A stretch of 64,000 nucleotides of DNA from Antitrichia curtipendula (taxonomy: Eukaryota; Streptophyta; Bryopsida; Hypnales; Leucodontaceae). A program made the position numbers and the translations under genes. The notes beneath the pieces are model-generated. The model was not told where the DNA came from, did not search any database, and saw only the letters and a program-made list of their open reading frames with translations. Below are positions 13,601 through 24,772 of this stretch, one piece after another (the first letter of the stretch is position 1; the number at the start of each line of letters is the position of its first letter). The stretch spans positions 42,473,912 to 42,537,911 of the forward strand of contig OX579636.1 in assembly GCA_951230915.1 (NCBI GenBank), given 5' to 3'.

Positions 13601-14629
13601 GAGAATGGACATATTTGTGATTGCTTTCTAAACCGTATCCAAATAGAACATTGGGCAAAGTTCTTACTTGCAATTGATATGGCATAGGAACATTGAACAT
13701 TCCTTTCATGAAAGGGACGCCAATCTTGACATACTGAATCAAAGAATACAAAGTACAAAATTAGTAGTTAGAGTACATAAACAAGAACAAAGAGCACCAT
13801 ATTAAAACCAATGAACCTCTCAATCATTTTTACCACTCATGATTTATGCCTTCATCAACCACAACAATAAGTAGTAATTTGCAGATACAAATAAAGTCAT
13901 GTAGAGAAAGGATTTCAACACTTATTAGAAAAGACAATACTTCTTTTACACTAAATAGTGAAATTAGGTTGCCCAACACTAATTTCTCGACATTTGACAT
14001 TATATAAATATTTACTATTACTATACAAGAATGTACTACTTCTGAATTAAATTATTTTTGTAATTGCAACTCGTGAATCTCCACGTGTGCAAATGGAAAG
14101 ATCTATAGAAACAATTGTTGACTTTGATGGCTTGTACAATAAATTTTGTGGGATAAGGCAGCCTAATTGTTAAGGCAACCTACTTTCGTTCTTTAGTGTA
14201 GATATTACAACAAGTTCGCATTGTCATGTGTACCTAAATATACTTCTCTTCCACCACTTACTGCATTTGTTACCTATACATGTAAAATTGAATAGGGATT
14301 GAAATTATTCAGACATTGTTGCTTCCTTCACTCTCTATGTAGATCTTAATTTTAAAATATATTGTTGGTGTAGATAATAAGAATTCTATTTTTGAAATTG
14401 GACTATATCCTAGGGGTCAATTGCAAAAAACACATGTACTATTTGTTGCATTTTGACTATTACTGATGATTTTTTTCAAAAGTACTCTAAAATAAATTGA
14501 AAAAGAGACATATCCTTCTAGTGCGTCAACCACTTGCTTTAATAGACTAGCTAGTCAATGGCATGATTCTGCTTCATTGTCTTTCTTCCATTGGTCTAGT
14601 TTTTTCTAATGTAATTGGCCTTTGAAGTC
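10678..14629. other. intergenic, AT-rich, no gene seen
   Basis: The first ~230 bases are probably the promoter and leader of the small minus-strand gene. The rest is AT-rich sequence with scattered short frames on both strands and no conserved-looking segments. Confidence 0.5.
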
Positions 14630-15590
14630 TTGAATGGCCATTTGTGCCGTTTGTACCAAATAGGATCTAATAGGTCCAATGAAGATACAAACTGATTATT
14701 GTACCAATATTATTTTTTTGCATTTTGTAGAATACAATTGGCATGTTTGTCATGCATAATTATAATTGCATTCTTATGCAATCTCAATCCAGTAAACCAA
14801 ATATCAATTTGAAAAACAACGACTAATGATTCATTTTTGATGGATTTTTTGGTTTAAATTTTTTGTTTTACATGATCATTGATTGAAAAACATTGGTGAT
14901 GGATTGAATTTATAATAATTCAATAGTATACAAATATAGAAAACATTTATATGTACATCTATTATGTTAGAATCAATACCATTAAGTAAAAAAATTATAA
15001 ATAGAGAGTTCAATGACAGGGTATTGTATGCCTAAATTTTGTAAATAGATATTTTTGAATTGTAACTAAATTTTGTAAATTTTAATTGTACCATCATATT
15101 TAAAGGTGTAAAAAAAATTGTAATGTGAGTTTTGATTAGAAAAATCTAATTATAGTATATAAATATCTACTTCGCAAATTTTGGGCATTTGACACCCAAC
15201 ATTGATCTCTCTATAGTGTAAATTTTTGTTACTTATTGATATTATTTCTAACATAGAAGATGTGCATATAAATGTTTCCTACATTTGTATGCAACTATAT
15301 TTTAAAATGCATCACCAATGCTTTTCAATCAATGATCATGTATAATGATGAAAATTAAAATAAAAAAATTCACCAAAAATGGAGTCTTTTTTTCAAATTG
15401 AAATTTAGTATGCTTAATAGGAATTGTATAAGAATGAAATGATAATTATATATGACAAAAAAATTCTAATTGTATTTTACACTATGCAATTTTTTTTGAA
15501 TTGTGCAATAGTCAATTTGAATCTTTATTGGGCCCAGCTATATTGCATGTAGTGTGCTACATCTTGTGGCAATTGAATGTCAAACCAAAT
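14630..15590. repeat. long imperfect inverted repeat (~450-bp arms)
   Basis: Two diverged arms of about 450 bases mirror each other around an axis near 15110. Matching landmarks, left versus reverse-complemented right, include TAGAATACAATTGG with TAAAATACAATTAG, ATCATTGATTGAAAA with ATCATTGATTGAAAA, ATGTACATCTATTATGTTAGAA with ATGCACATCTTCTATGTTAGAA, and GCCTAAATTTTGTAAATAGAT with GCCCAAAATTTGCGAAGTAGAT. There is no open reading frame. It is likely an old foldback transposon; if transcribed it would form a long hairpin RNA. Confidence 0.7.
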
Positions 15591-15951
15591 CATTAAGTGA
15601 CAACATAGTGATGTGGGCTTGCTACTTGCCATACATTGAGTTCTAAAACTATTGATGTAAGGTAGCCTTTGCTCTTAAAGCAACCAATTTAAGAGCCGAT
15701 TGCATTAGGAGGAATGGCTAAATTCCTTGAAATAATTTTTATTATATTTTTGTAGGAGGAAAAATGAAATTGACATCTAACCCAAGTCATTTCATATTTT
15801 TTGGACCTTCATTGAAACAGTCACAAATTTTTGAAGTTAAAATGCAATGGACTTTTAATAGTGACCAACTCTTGAAATGCAAACTATAGGTACATTGAAG
15901 AAAGCAAATGTACCTCTTTGTTAGTAGTCGCTTTTAAAGCAAACTACCTTA

Positions 15952-16073
15952 GGGTATGTTTGCATTTGGTGTTAAAGATATTATTTGGAATGTGAATTTA
16001 GTCCAAAGTAGGTCCAAATTTGTTCCTAAGACCCTCAATAACAACACCTTTAACACCAAGTGCGAACATACCT
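15952..16073. mobile_element. Tourist-like MITE (PIF/Harbinger type), TSD TTA
   Basis: A 122-bp near-palindrome. The left end GGTATGTTTGCATTTGGTG mirrors the right end CACCAAGTGCGAACATACC, with TTA immediately outside both ends (15949-15951 and 16074-16076). A TTA target duplication with a GGGTATGTTTG-like terminus is the hallmark of Tourist/Harbinger MITEs. It has no coding capacity. Confidence 0.75.
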
Positions 16074-16307
16074 TTATTGATAAAACTAGAATAAGTTGGT
16101 TTATTATGTATTCCATGTGGTTTATGGTCAAATGCTATTAGTAGTGCTCAATTGGCGTCAAGTCTATTGATGTTTGCGACGTTGTTAATTTTCTCAGAGG
16201 GAGGATTATTCCGCCAGGCTAATTCTACCAAATTACTCTCTGGTGGTTTGCCTCCAACTCTAAAACCTTGCAATTTATAACTATTGAAGTTACCAATCTC
16301 TTTGTGC

Positions 16308-16432
16308 TCTTGATCAATCAATTCCTAAATCCTAAATGAACTTGTAAATTGTGACTTTAGTCACTATTTGATGCTTGCTCTTGATCAATCAATTCCTAAA
16401 TCTTAAATCCTCTTGTAAATTGTGACTATCAG
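16308..16432. repeat. short tandem duplication (~67-bp unit, two copies)
   Basis: CTCTTGATCAATCAATTCC followed by a TAAATTGTGACT landmark occurs twice, about 67 bases apart (from ~16308 and ~16376), with a few substitutions. It is non-coding. Confidence 0.75.
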
Positions 16433-17961
16433 AGTCGTTGGTCAATGTGTACTTTTTATTAATTACTCCCTCTATCCCATTAAAAAAACTCCAAAAACCT
16501 TCTCTATGAGGGCTTAACTTTATTAATAGTCTTTGAGCCAATGATACATACATTAATGACCTAGTAATCCATCCCCTAGATTTATGGAAAATCTCTAGCT
16601 TAGGCACCATTGTTCAAGCATCCAAAATCTATGAGAAAAGTAGCATTGTTCATGAATGGTGCCAATTCATCATTCTTGATGATTTAAGGGTTGGTGGCAA
16701 CAACGGGATTGTAGAAATATATACTCCCAATCTAAATATTGCAACTAGGAAATCTAGCCCCCTTAATGAACAGCATTTGTTGTTTGTAGCCAAAATTCCT
16801 CGTTCACAGCAAGCAAAAGTTTGTTTGATTTCTAAATCCTAAAACTTTTGCTCACATGAAAGCCTAGAAGTATAAGTGTTGTCATCCTGGGTGCATGATG
16901 TTGCCCACTTCTTGAATCCACTACAATTCCCGCTCTTCATCCTCCAATGACTGCATTGTATACAATACACTAATTATTCACATACAACAAACACTCATTG
17001 GATTCAACCTATGATACTGCATATAAAGTTATATAGTAAATACCACATTTATGACACTATAGAAGTACTTCTAAAAAGCTTAATTTTTTTTGTTGGCATT
17101 GCTATTGTATAATTAAAGAAATATAATATTTTTCATTTTATCCTCCCTTTCATGATATATAAAGACCATGAATCCATTATAATCATGCTAATTTACTTCC
17201 AATCCTTGTCTAAAATTTAGGACCAAGGTAAATATAATAACCCTTCATTTGATTGCACATCTCCAACAAAAGAAAAATGTGAGTGTATTCCCTGAGATTA
17301 GGACCTAGTTTTGGCAGAAACTTATTATTTTGATCTAAACTTTTATGTATCTATTAGAGCTAAATCTTGTGTATTTGCATATTAATCTTTTGGCGGGTGG
17401 CATTTAATATGTTGTGTTGTAAAGGAAATTTGTCAAGCTATTGCTGCATGCTAAGATATATTTTGAGACCTACACTTGATTACATATTCCCACTTCAACT
17501 TCTTGGCAATAAAAACAATCAAGAGTAGAACTAAGATAAAAAAAATACCACTCCACAATCAATATTAATGTATATAATTTCCTTTACACTTAGTTTAGAT
17601 GCCATGCTTACAAATGACAAATTGATGAAAAGCCATTAGGATAAAAATGGGGCCTCAAGCGGGCCGCTAGATCTAAACTAGCAATACCAACAATGCAAAT
17701 AATATTTAAAAATTATTAATTTTATAAAAAAATTGCAATATGATGTGGCACCTCAGAATTGTAATATTTTTAATTTTTAATTTTATTGCTAGTCCCACAT
17801 CTAGCAACATTCTTGAGGCCCTATTCTATTTTTCTTTTTCTTTTATGGAAGTGGCAAAGAGCGTGCAAGAAAATGTGGCATCGTAAAATCGAAACTCACC
17901 TTGACCTTGACACCTTTTTGCCAACTCTTGTCTGTGTTATTGTGAAAGCGGATACTTCAAA

Positions 17962-18134
17962 ATGGCCACGTTGGAAGCCAGATGGGCATAGATACGTCAC
18001 GTGTGATTATTTCTGGGTCTGAGCCAATTCGAAATCTCAACTTCCAACTCAAATCAGACTGGGCAGTGTAAAAGGTGTCCGCGTGGGGAGCCAGATGGAC
18101 GCACGATAGGCCACGTGGGATTAAATTGGGTCTG
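17962..18134 (+). promoter_or_regulatory. duplicated ~55-bp G-box module upstream of the TPR gene
   Basis: Two diverged direct copies (about 17965-18021 and 18079-18134) share AGCCAGATGG, a CACGTG hexamer (17998-18003 and 18112-18117) and TGGGTCTG in the same order. The CACGTG core is the G-box bound by plant bZIP and bHLH factors in light, ABA and related responses. The module lies 150-320 bases upstream of the ATG at 18282. A regulatory role is inference from the motif and its position. Confidence 0.5.
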
Positions 18135-18281
18135 CATTAGGGTCCGAAGCATGAGGTCCAATCATCTGAAGCGGGAAAAAGGTGTCAAGGTTTGGTAAGA
18201 GACTTGTGTGTGTTGTTTGCAAAACGAAGTGCAGCCACAGAAGACCAAGAAGAAGAAGACAAAGCTGGACGGGGGTCGGCT

Positions 18282-20898
18282 ATGGCGCCTTCCGGTCTGC
18301 TCTCCCTGCCTACGCCCTTCACTGGTGCTTTCGTTGCGGATTCGCGAGCCTGTTCCGGTCGAGCTGCGGAGGAGAAGCGCTCCGTGCGGTTCGAGCGGCA
18401 GCTTGGGCTGCGCTCCAGGAACAAGTCACTGGTACGTTCTTTTCGTTGCATTTTTGTTGCTTGGATTGCTCAGTTTCGGATGGAATTTTGGATGAGTCGC
18501 CTTTGCCGAATTGCTCAGTGTGCAATTTTGGTGATAGTTCTATCATTTGTTAAGTAAGAGTGTGACAAGGATTGGAATTCAAATCTCACCGCTGTAGGAG
18601 TAGCTCTCTGGTGTTTAGGGGATTTCTTGATGACAAGAATCTGTGAGTCGAATGTTCTTTACTGTTACTATCATTGAATTTGATAGATTCACGTTAAGAA
18701 ATGCAAACACTTTCGTGAGTATATTGATCCCAAAATTGATAGAACCTCTAGTTTTTCTTCTTATCTGTCGCATTGATCCATGAATTGCTCAACTGTTTAC
18801 AGCAAATGGGAGAATTATATTCACGTCAGCCCTGGCTTTGTCTTTTCTCTTTTAGAATTGCCCTGTGCCTTTCTAATTCATGGTCAGTGCTTGTGGTGCT
18901 CCTGCAAGGAAGTTGAGAGCATGTATTTTTTTAGAGGAGCGTGAACCTGGTTATGGACCATTACTCTCGTCCTCATCGTCTACAAATCAAGTCTCTGAAA
19001 ATGGAGAGGAAGAGCTTGATAAGGTATGTGACTTTTTTATTAACATGATTCGGAAGGGCAGTGCAGGATTTGCTTTTTAAACTACATTGCTTTTCCATCC
19101 ATGGACTCTTTCTCTTAATTTTGGCTTGAAGTCAATGTCCGCTATGTGGTGAATGTCGTGCAAGGTCCTGCTTGAGGATACTTTTTCTCTCCAAATTTAG
19201 AGTGATCTTTCCAATGGCCTAGATGCACAGGAGGAGATTGGATTGCCCTGACCTTCTGTGTTGAAAGTTGCGAGATTTTAAATACAAATTCGGGGCAATC
19301 CATAAATCGTTTTTCTACTTTGCTTGAGGTCAGTGAAGACGGAGATCTTACAGAAAGAATTGTCGCACAGGCAGAAAGACCACCTGACTCAGAGGCGGGC
19401 AATGAAGTAAAACCCCCCATGACAGAGGAGGAACGGCTTGCGGAGGAGCAATCTAGAAGAAGACTGGAGGAGCTGACACGAGTGAGTGCTCGAAACGCAG
19501 TGTTCTTAAGTAGATGTTGAACAAATTTCTCTAATCACATACTAATTTTCCACTGTAAGAGAAGAAATATTTTTGCAAGCATGTGTTAGTGAATAAGCCT
19601 GCCGTAGTGCAGCTACACTGATCAAAGACGTTGCCACTGCTTGATCTGCATCAATCAATATAGTTGGAGTTTGGCAAAGCTTGTTGCTATTGCCTATCGA
19701 ACTGGGAATTTGATATAAGCCCATTCTGTGTCTCTGGAATAGCAAGCGATGGAAGAAGCTAGGATCAAGAAAGAAGCAGAATTTTTATTTCAGATGAGCC
19801 AGCGAGCTTATGGGCGTGGTGTATATGACAAGAGTGTAGAGATGCTGGAAGCTGCTCTTACCAGAGTCCCAGGTGCTTCCAATCTTGGTGGGGAGGTAAG
19901 ATTAGGACAGAGAATTATGCCGCCCAGTAATATGATGGTTTAGGTCAGCACTTATCCAGGAAGATGCTTTCATTTCCTTCAAGGTTAGGCAGCAGAACAG
20001 TAGAGTTGACGTTTTTTTGTGCATCAATCGGTTCTATCAAGCTGTTGATTGTGGAGTCTTGCGAGCAGTATGGTTACTTGTAGTGTGCCATCGTACTTCA
20101 AGAAACATGAAGCGATTACTTGCTGTTGGTCATGCTCCACTAGAATTATAAGTGTGTCCACACGTCTCATACATAGACGGTCTTCCCCAAGATCGTAATA
20201 TGTGAGTTTTAGTACAGCTAAAATTTCTTGCTTTCTATGTCGTAGATGGTGAGGAAACGCATTTTCATGACACTGTGTACCTGTGTCTTTGATGGAGATA
20301 ATCAGATCCAGATTTGGCTGGCTATGGCATATGATGCAGTTGGTCGACATGCGGATTGTATTGCTCTGTACAAGCGTCTAGAAGGCTCACATCCTAACAA
20401 GACCCTTCGGAAGCAGGCTTCTGATTTACGATACATTTTAGAGGCTCCCAAACTCAAAATCTCAAGAGATGAAATGGTCAAAATACCACTAATTGAAAAG
20501 GACTATGATAGGTAAACATTCGATACGAGAATTCAGTTTATTACATTACGTTCCATGGAATTTGCACTTACGTAGCTTTCAGAAAAACACCTGGATCGGT
20601 AATATTCAGTGCTTTAATATTTTCGAGCTTTTCATCAGGGGAATGTTCGTTGTCTATTTAACCAAGATTCACTAGAAGGCTGACAGATTTTAATTGCTCT
20701 GCTTGCAGGAAAGCTAAGACATGGAGTCAGATGGTGAAAGAGAAAAGAAAGAAGCCTTTGAAAAAATCAGCGCAAAGTAGAGATTACCTAGAAGATTGGT
20801 TGGTGTGGAAACCTCCCCGTTGGGAAAAGAGTCCGTACTTTTGGGTGGCACTAACAATATGGCTAACTTTAGTCGGTGTTTCCGTTGTCCAAAACTGA
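18282..20898 (+). CDS. chloroplast TPR protein with C-terminal membrane anchor (6 exons)
   Basis: Exons: 18282-18431, about 18913-19023, 19329-19481, 19743-19895, 20306-20511, 20709-20898, together 320 residues. The acceptors of exons 2 and 3 are the least certain. The N-terminus (residues 1-60) is rich in Ser, Ala and Arg and lacks acids at the very start, like a chloroplast transit peptide, ending near a LRAC motif typical of plastid cleavage zones. A Glu/Arg-rich helix (TEEERLAEEQSRRRLEELTR) precedes two TPR-like helical pairs (EAEFLFQMSQRAYGRGVYDK; LAMAYDAVGRHADCIALYKR). A basic segment is followed by DWLVWKPPRWEKSPYFWVAL and a hydrophobic anchor ending VGVSVVQN. This layout matches a plant plastid TPR family of the At1g78915 type as I remember it, whose role is not well defined. 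It probably acts as a thylakoid- or envelope-anchored assembly factor. Confidence 0.8.
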
Positions 20899-21325
20899 TT
20901 CTTTTTAATAGCATCTTACATTTATTAGCCTTTTCACACATCTTTTATCTGTTTTTTAAGACGAAGTCCCTGCAAGGAGGTTGCTCAATATGTATCTGTC
21001 TTAAGATTGGTAGAGGTTCAATTCATGGCAATGTTCATGATGCAAGAGACCCCATGATTTTTTTCATACTCAGATTCATAAACTGTTGAGCTTCCCGCGG
21101 AGTTTCCTCACAAATTTGTTGAGGTCCCATTGGGTCCCTAACCTCTCTCCCGCAGGGACATTCTTACAAACAGACGAATGACTGGACTTAAACATGGGCC
21201 ATCTTTAATTCTCGAGTTTAATTCACAGACAACAGCACTATCCAGCCCGTGCAATATGAGAAGCACGATGGCCACAAACTTGGAGTCAGCATACTATTCT
21301 CACATTTAGCTTACTGCAAATGTGA
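20899..21325. other. convergent 3' ends of the TPR and Ohr genes
   Basis: The TPR gene (+) and the Ohr gene (-) converge here. The segment should hold both 3' UTRs and poly(A) sites. No separate gene is seen. Confidence 0.6.
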
Positions 21326-22154
21326 TCACAAAACATTCCATTTAAAATCAATGTTCCCTCTCGTGGCATTGCTGTAAGGGCATATCTGATGGGCGTCCTC
21401 GATCACCTTCTCAGCGGTCGCCTTGTCCACCCCCTCTAATTTGATATCGAACTCCACCCTGATAGTCATTTTACCCTGGTCGTCTTGCTGCAGAGAGACA
21501 TGGCTGTCGATAGCGCTGCCCTTCACAGACGCCTTTCTGTTTTTGGCAGCCAAGCCAATGGCGCCCTGGAAGCAAGCTGCAACATATAATCTTCCGGTTA
21601 TCAAAGGGTATCATAATCACACACGTTTTAAAAAACCCTTACAATCATCGTCAGTAATTATGTTGCAAGGTAGAGGATACTGAAACCCATAAGGGACCAG
21701 ATCGAGTCTCCTATACTATTGGGCTTATGAAATTCCAGCAGCAGTAAAAATTTGGTCTAAGCAGATTTGGTTCTCGTGCCCAAATATCGTTTCAGCGCTC
21801 TATAAATCTCTCAAAAAACAAATTTCTACATATATTCAAATTCTTAACAGCAATGCAAACTTTATACTCTACTTTATATATCAAAACGAGCACTTTGTGT
21901 TTTGCAAATCAAGAATGGGTACCTGCGTAACCAGCTGCAAACAACTGTTCGGGGTTGGTGTGCTTGCCAGGTCCTCCCATGGCTTTTGGAAGGCCAAGCG
22001 TCAGCTTTATATGTCCGTCCTCGGAAGAAACCTCTCCATCTGCTCGACCACCCTTCACAAACGCTTGTGCTGTAAAGAGTGTTTTAGTGGCATACTCACG
22101 GTTGGGAGCTGACAATAACAAGGACGATCGGCGCAAGGTGTGTCGAAGCATCAT
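21326..22154 (-). CDS. ohr: organic hydroperoxide resistance (Ohr/OsmC) thiol peroxidase, mitochondrial
   Basis: Two exons, 21923-22154 and 21326-21576, join in phase to 160 residues. The junction rebuilds the family motif FAAGYAACFQGA, whose Cys is the peroxidatic residue. The resolving Cys sits in AHQICPYSNATRGN near the C-terminus. KLTLGLPKAMGGPGKHTNPE is the conserved Ohr segment before the active site. The Ohr subfamily, rather than OsmC, is indicated by GKHTNPEQLFAAGY. Ohr enzymes reduce fatty-acid and other organic hydroperoxides using lipoyl or dithiol donors. The first ~25 residues (MMLRHTLRRSSLLLSAPNRE, then YATK) are basic and hydroxylated with no acid before the Glu, a good mitochondrial presequence, and lipoylated proteins are in mitochondria. 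The family is mainly bacterial, so an old bacterial origin is likely. The first intron splits the active-site Ala codon. Confidence 0.92.
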
Positions 22155-24772
22155 GTTCGCCTGCGAGTAACTTAATTGGATTCAATACTGTAACCAATTA
22201 CCTCCACGTTCTGTCACAGATTTCAAATAAGAATAGGCAAGAATCCGAGTTGTTGCTTCCTTCTTCAGCAACTCCGTTCTGCAATCAGCATTCCGAAATG
22301 ACAACGTAACGCTCAGTCCATGAAATAAAATAAAGGAAAACTAAGTGGCAATCAATCTCCACAATACGCGATCAATTCCTCAGGATGATAAAACATCTGA
22401 GCTTTATTAGAGCAGAGATTAGAAGTAAAGTGACATTACTGTTCAGCTTCTGAGTGCAGGGCAACATCTGTTACGGCTAAACTTATTCAAAGCACTGGAT
22501 CGGAATAAACTCAAATGTAGACAAGCGCTTTTCCTCGGAAAATCACATGGATCCCATGATCATTAACCAGCGGACTGAGCGGTCAGCCGTCATAATATTA
22601 GAAGGAGTTCCCGCTCACGAACCGAAAGAAAAAACAAAAGCAACAACCGATTGTGCGAATTAAAGTCAATCTCTCCGTTCACGCACTGTTCGACCTCAAA
22701 AATTTGCACTGTCGTGAGCAAATTTGCCTAGTCACAACGAGAGCAGCAATCGCAAATAATGCTCCACAATTTCGCAGGAATGACAAAATTACAATCAGGG
22801 TCACAATAATGCTTAATTACAAGAAAACAGAGCGTTCCGTTCTCACAATTTTTCGACTGCCTTAAGCTGCCTTTTCTCTCCATTCTAATCTTTAAAATCC
22901 GTTTTTATGCTGTAAGTACACATACAAAGATTGCAAAAACGAGAAAAAGCGTTCAAGTAATTCCTGAATTCAAAACCGGTGAGCAAGAATGTAGTGAATT
23001 CCGCAACGAAGCGGTAATGCCACACTTGCATATTAACTCACGCTTCATCAAATTACGACAAGAGGAAGGATCTTCCAATTCCAATTAAGTGCCAAAATAA
23101 TCTACAACTGAAATGAAGCTCCAAAAGAACGTCAAGCAGCTGTGCGAGAGACACATATACTTACCCGAGAAGTACCAATTCTTGAAATAAGTAGCGCGCT
23201 TCATGCGACGATCGTCCTCGCCGGGTCGTAAATTGGAAGATGGAGAAGCAGCTGAAGGGCAAAAACGAAATCTTCTTTACATGAGAGAGTGTTTGTTGTG
23301 AGATGCTTCCTACGGAACTTCCCGAGTTAGCCCTAGACTTTGGATTCCGCACAATAATTTCCTCCTGGACCAAATGCATGCACCACCATCCTTTTACATG
23401 TGGCGACTTGGGAGATAGGGGCATAGGGCCTGTGTTGTCTTCTTGCCTTTTTAGATTTTGTGAATGAGAAAGTAAAAAATTTAGTGATTAAAATTATAAA
23501 ATAAAGGTTCTCAATGAGGGGAGAGGGGAGAGACTTTGCACGACAAAAAGTTACCTTGGAGGAATTTGAGTAGCTACTTTACGTGAAAAGCAAATCAATG
23601 TTACTAGGATACATCTTTTTGCAGTGTAGGAGCTTGTTTATGTATGTGAAGTGTGTTTGTTATTTCTATGTATAGGGAGAGATATTATGCAATGGTTCGA
23701 AAATTCAAAAGCTATGAAGGTGAATGACAAATCAATTCATTCCCACAAATCAGAGTAATAAAGGGTTGGAGCACTATGTATAATATAGAGTATTCTTGAA
23801 CATCATTGTAAAGATTTACACTATCAAATGCTTGCAACTATGCAATAAATGTGGAACTTGTCTTTCAAACAATCCAAATGGCACCTAATCCAAGAACAAT
23901 GTGTTGAAGATAACACTCACAACCTCACATTTATGCTATACATACATTCATCCAATCCAAAACTAGAAGTTGACAAAGCTCATTAAGAATTATGATATAA
24001 GCAGGTTTTGTTTTGATTGTTTGATATGTTGAGATATAAAAAATTGTGAATCCCATAGTTATGTTCTTGGTACCATTGGTACCTCTTCGTGAGGAGGGGT
24101 GCACAAACTTTGTTTTGGACGTTTGAACCTATGATGTAAAAGTTATTGAATTTCAAAGCTTTTATGAATTAAAAAATTAAATTAAATTATCTTTTATTTT
24201 GAAAAAACACATAACTTTCACATTACATATCCAAACACTACAAAACAAAACCCTTGCACTGCTTTGTGCATAAAAGATATTGACCTTCAAAGTTTTTACA
24301 AATTAGAAAATTAGAAAATTATATTTACTTTTATTTTGTTACTTTATTTTGGTTGGGGCAACAGCACAGGGCACACTGGTACAAATTTAAGTCCAGAACC
24401 ATACATATTTGGCAGCAAATTTACATGCATGAACAGAGATTCAAACAAAATCTCAACCTAAAGGACCATTGAGAACATGGACAAAGGCTACATCATCATT
24501 GCTAAAACACAATCTAATGATATCAGTAGTGAAATGAGAACACCGTTATCAATTGTAAGTAATGTGAGCATGAAGTATCAACATTGCCCAATTGACAGTA
24601 CCAAATATCGAAAAAGCTGAACCTTCCTAAGCCTTTGAATATCCTCCTACTTGTTGAGGATATTCATGCCGCACAAAACTAATTCTAATAGAATCACAAA
24701 TGCAATGCACTCGTTTGTTCCCACAGTAGTATATAAAAAACTAGGCAGTAAATGACTACAAACCACATGATG
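22155..24772. other. intergenic between Ohr and NUP214
   Basis: The part nearest 22155 is the Ohr promoter and leader. Moderately GC-richer sequence at 23160-23430 could be an upstream non-coding exon or leader, but I could not join it to anything. The rest is AT-rich and includes the dispersed repeat at about 24070-24400. Confidence 0.45.
24070..24400. repeat. dispersed repeat, copy A
   Basis: It shares an ordered set of words with segments near 36245-36425 (inverted) and 60095-60285: CTTGGTA..AT, CTTCGTGAGGAGG.GT.CAC, GGACGTTTGAACCTAT.ATGT, AAAGTTAT.GAATTT, AAGCTTTTATGAATT, then GG..GGGCA and CAGGGCACACT. It contains no coding sequence. It is likely a decayed non-autonomous element. Confidence 0.6.

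Noticed and set aside
13412..13751. Overlapping open frames on both strands
   Set aside because: No domain, no leader, no splice partners; AT-rich context makes chance frames likely.
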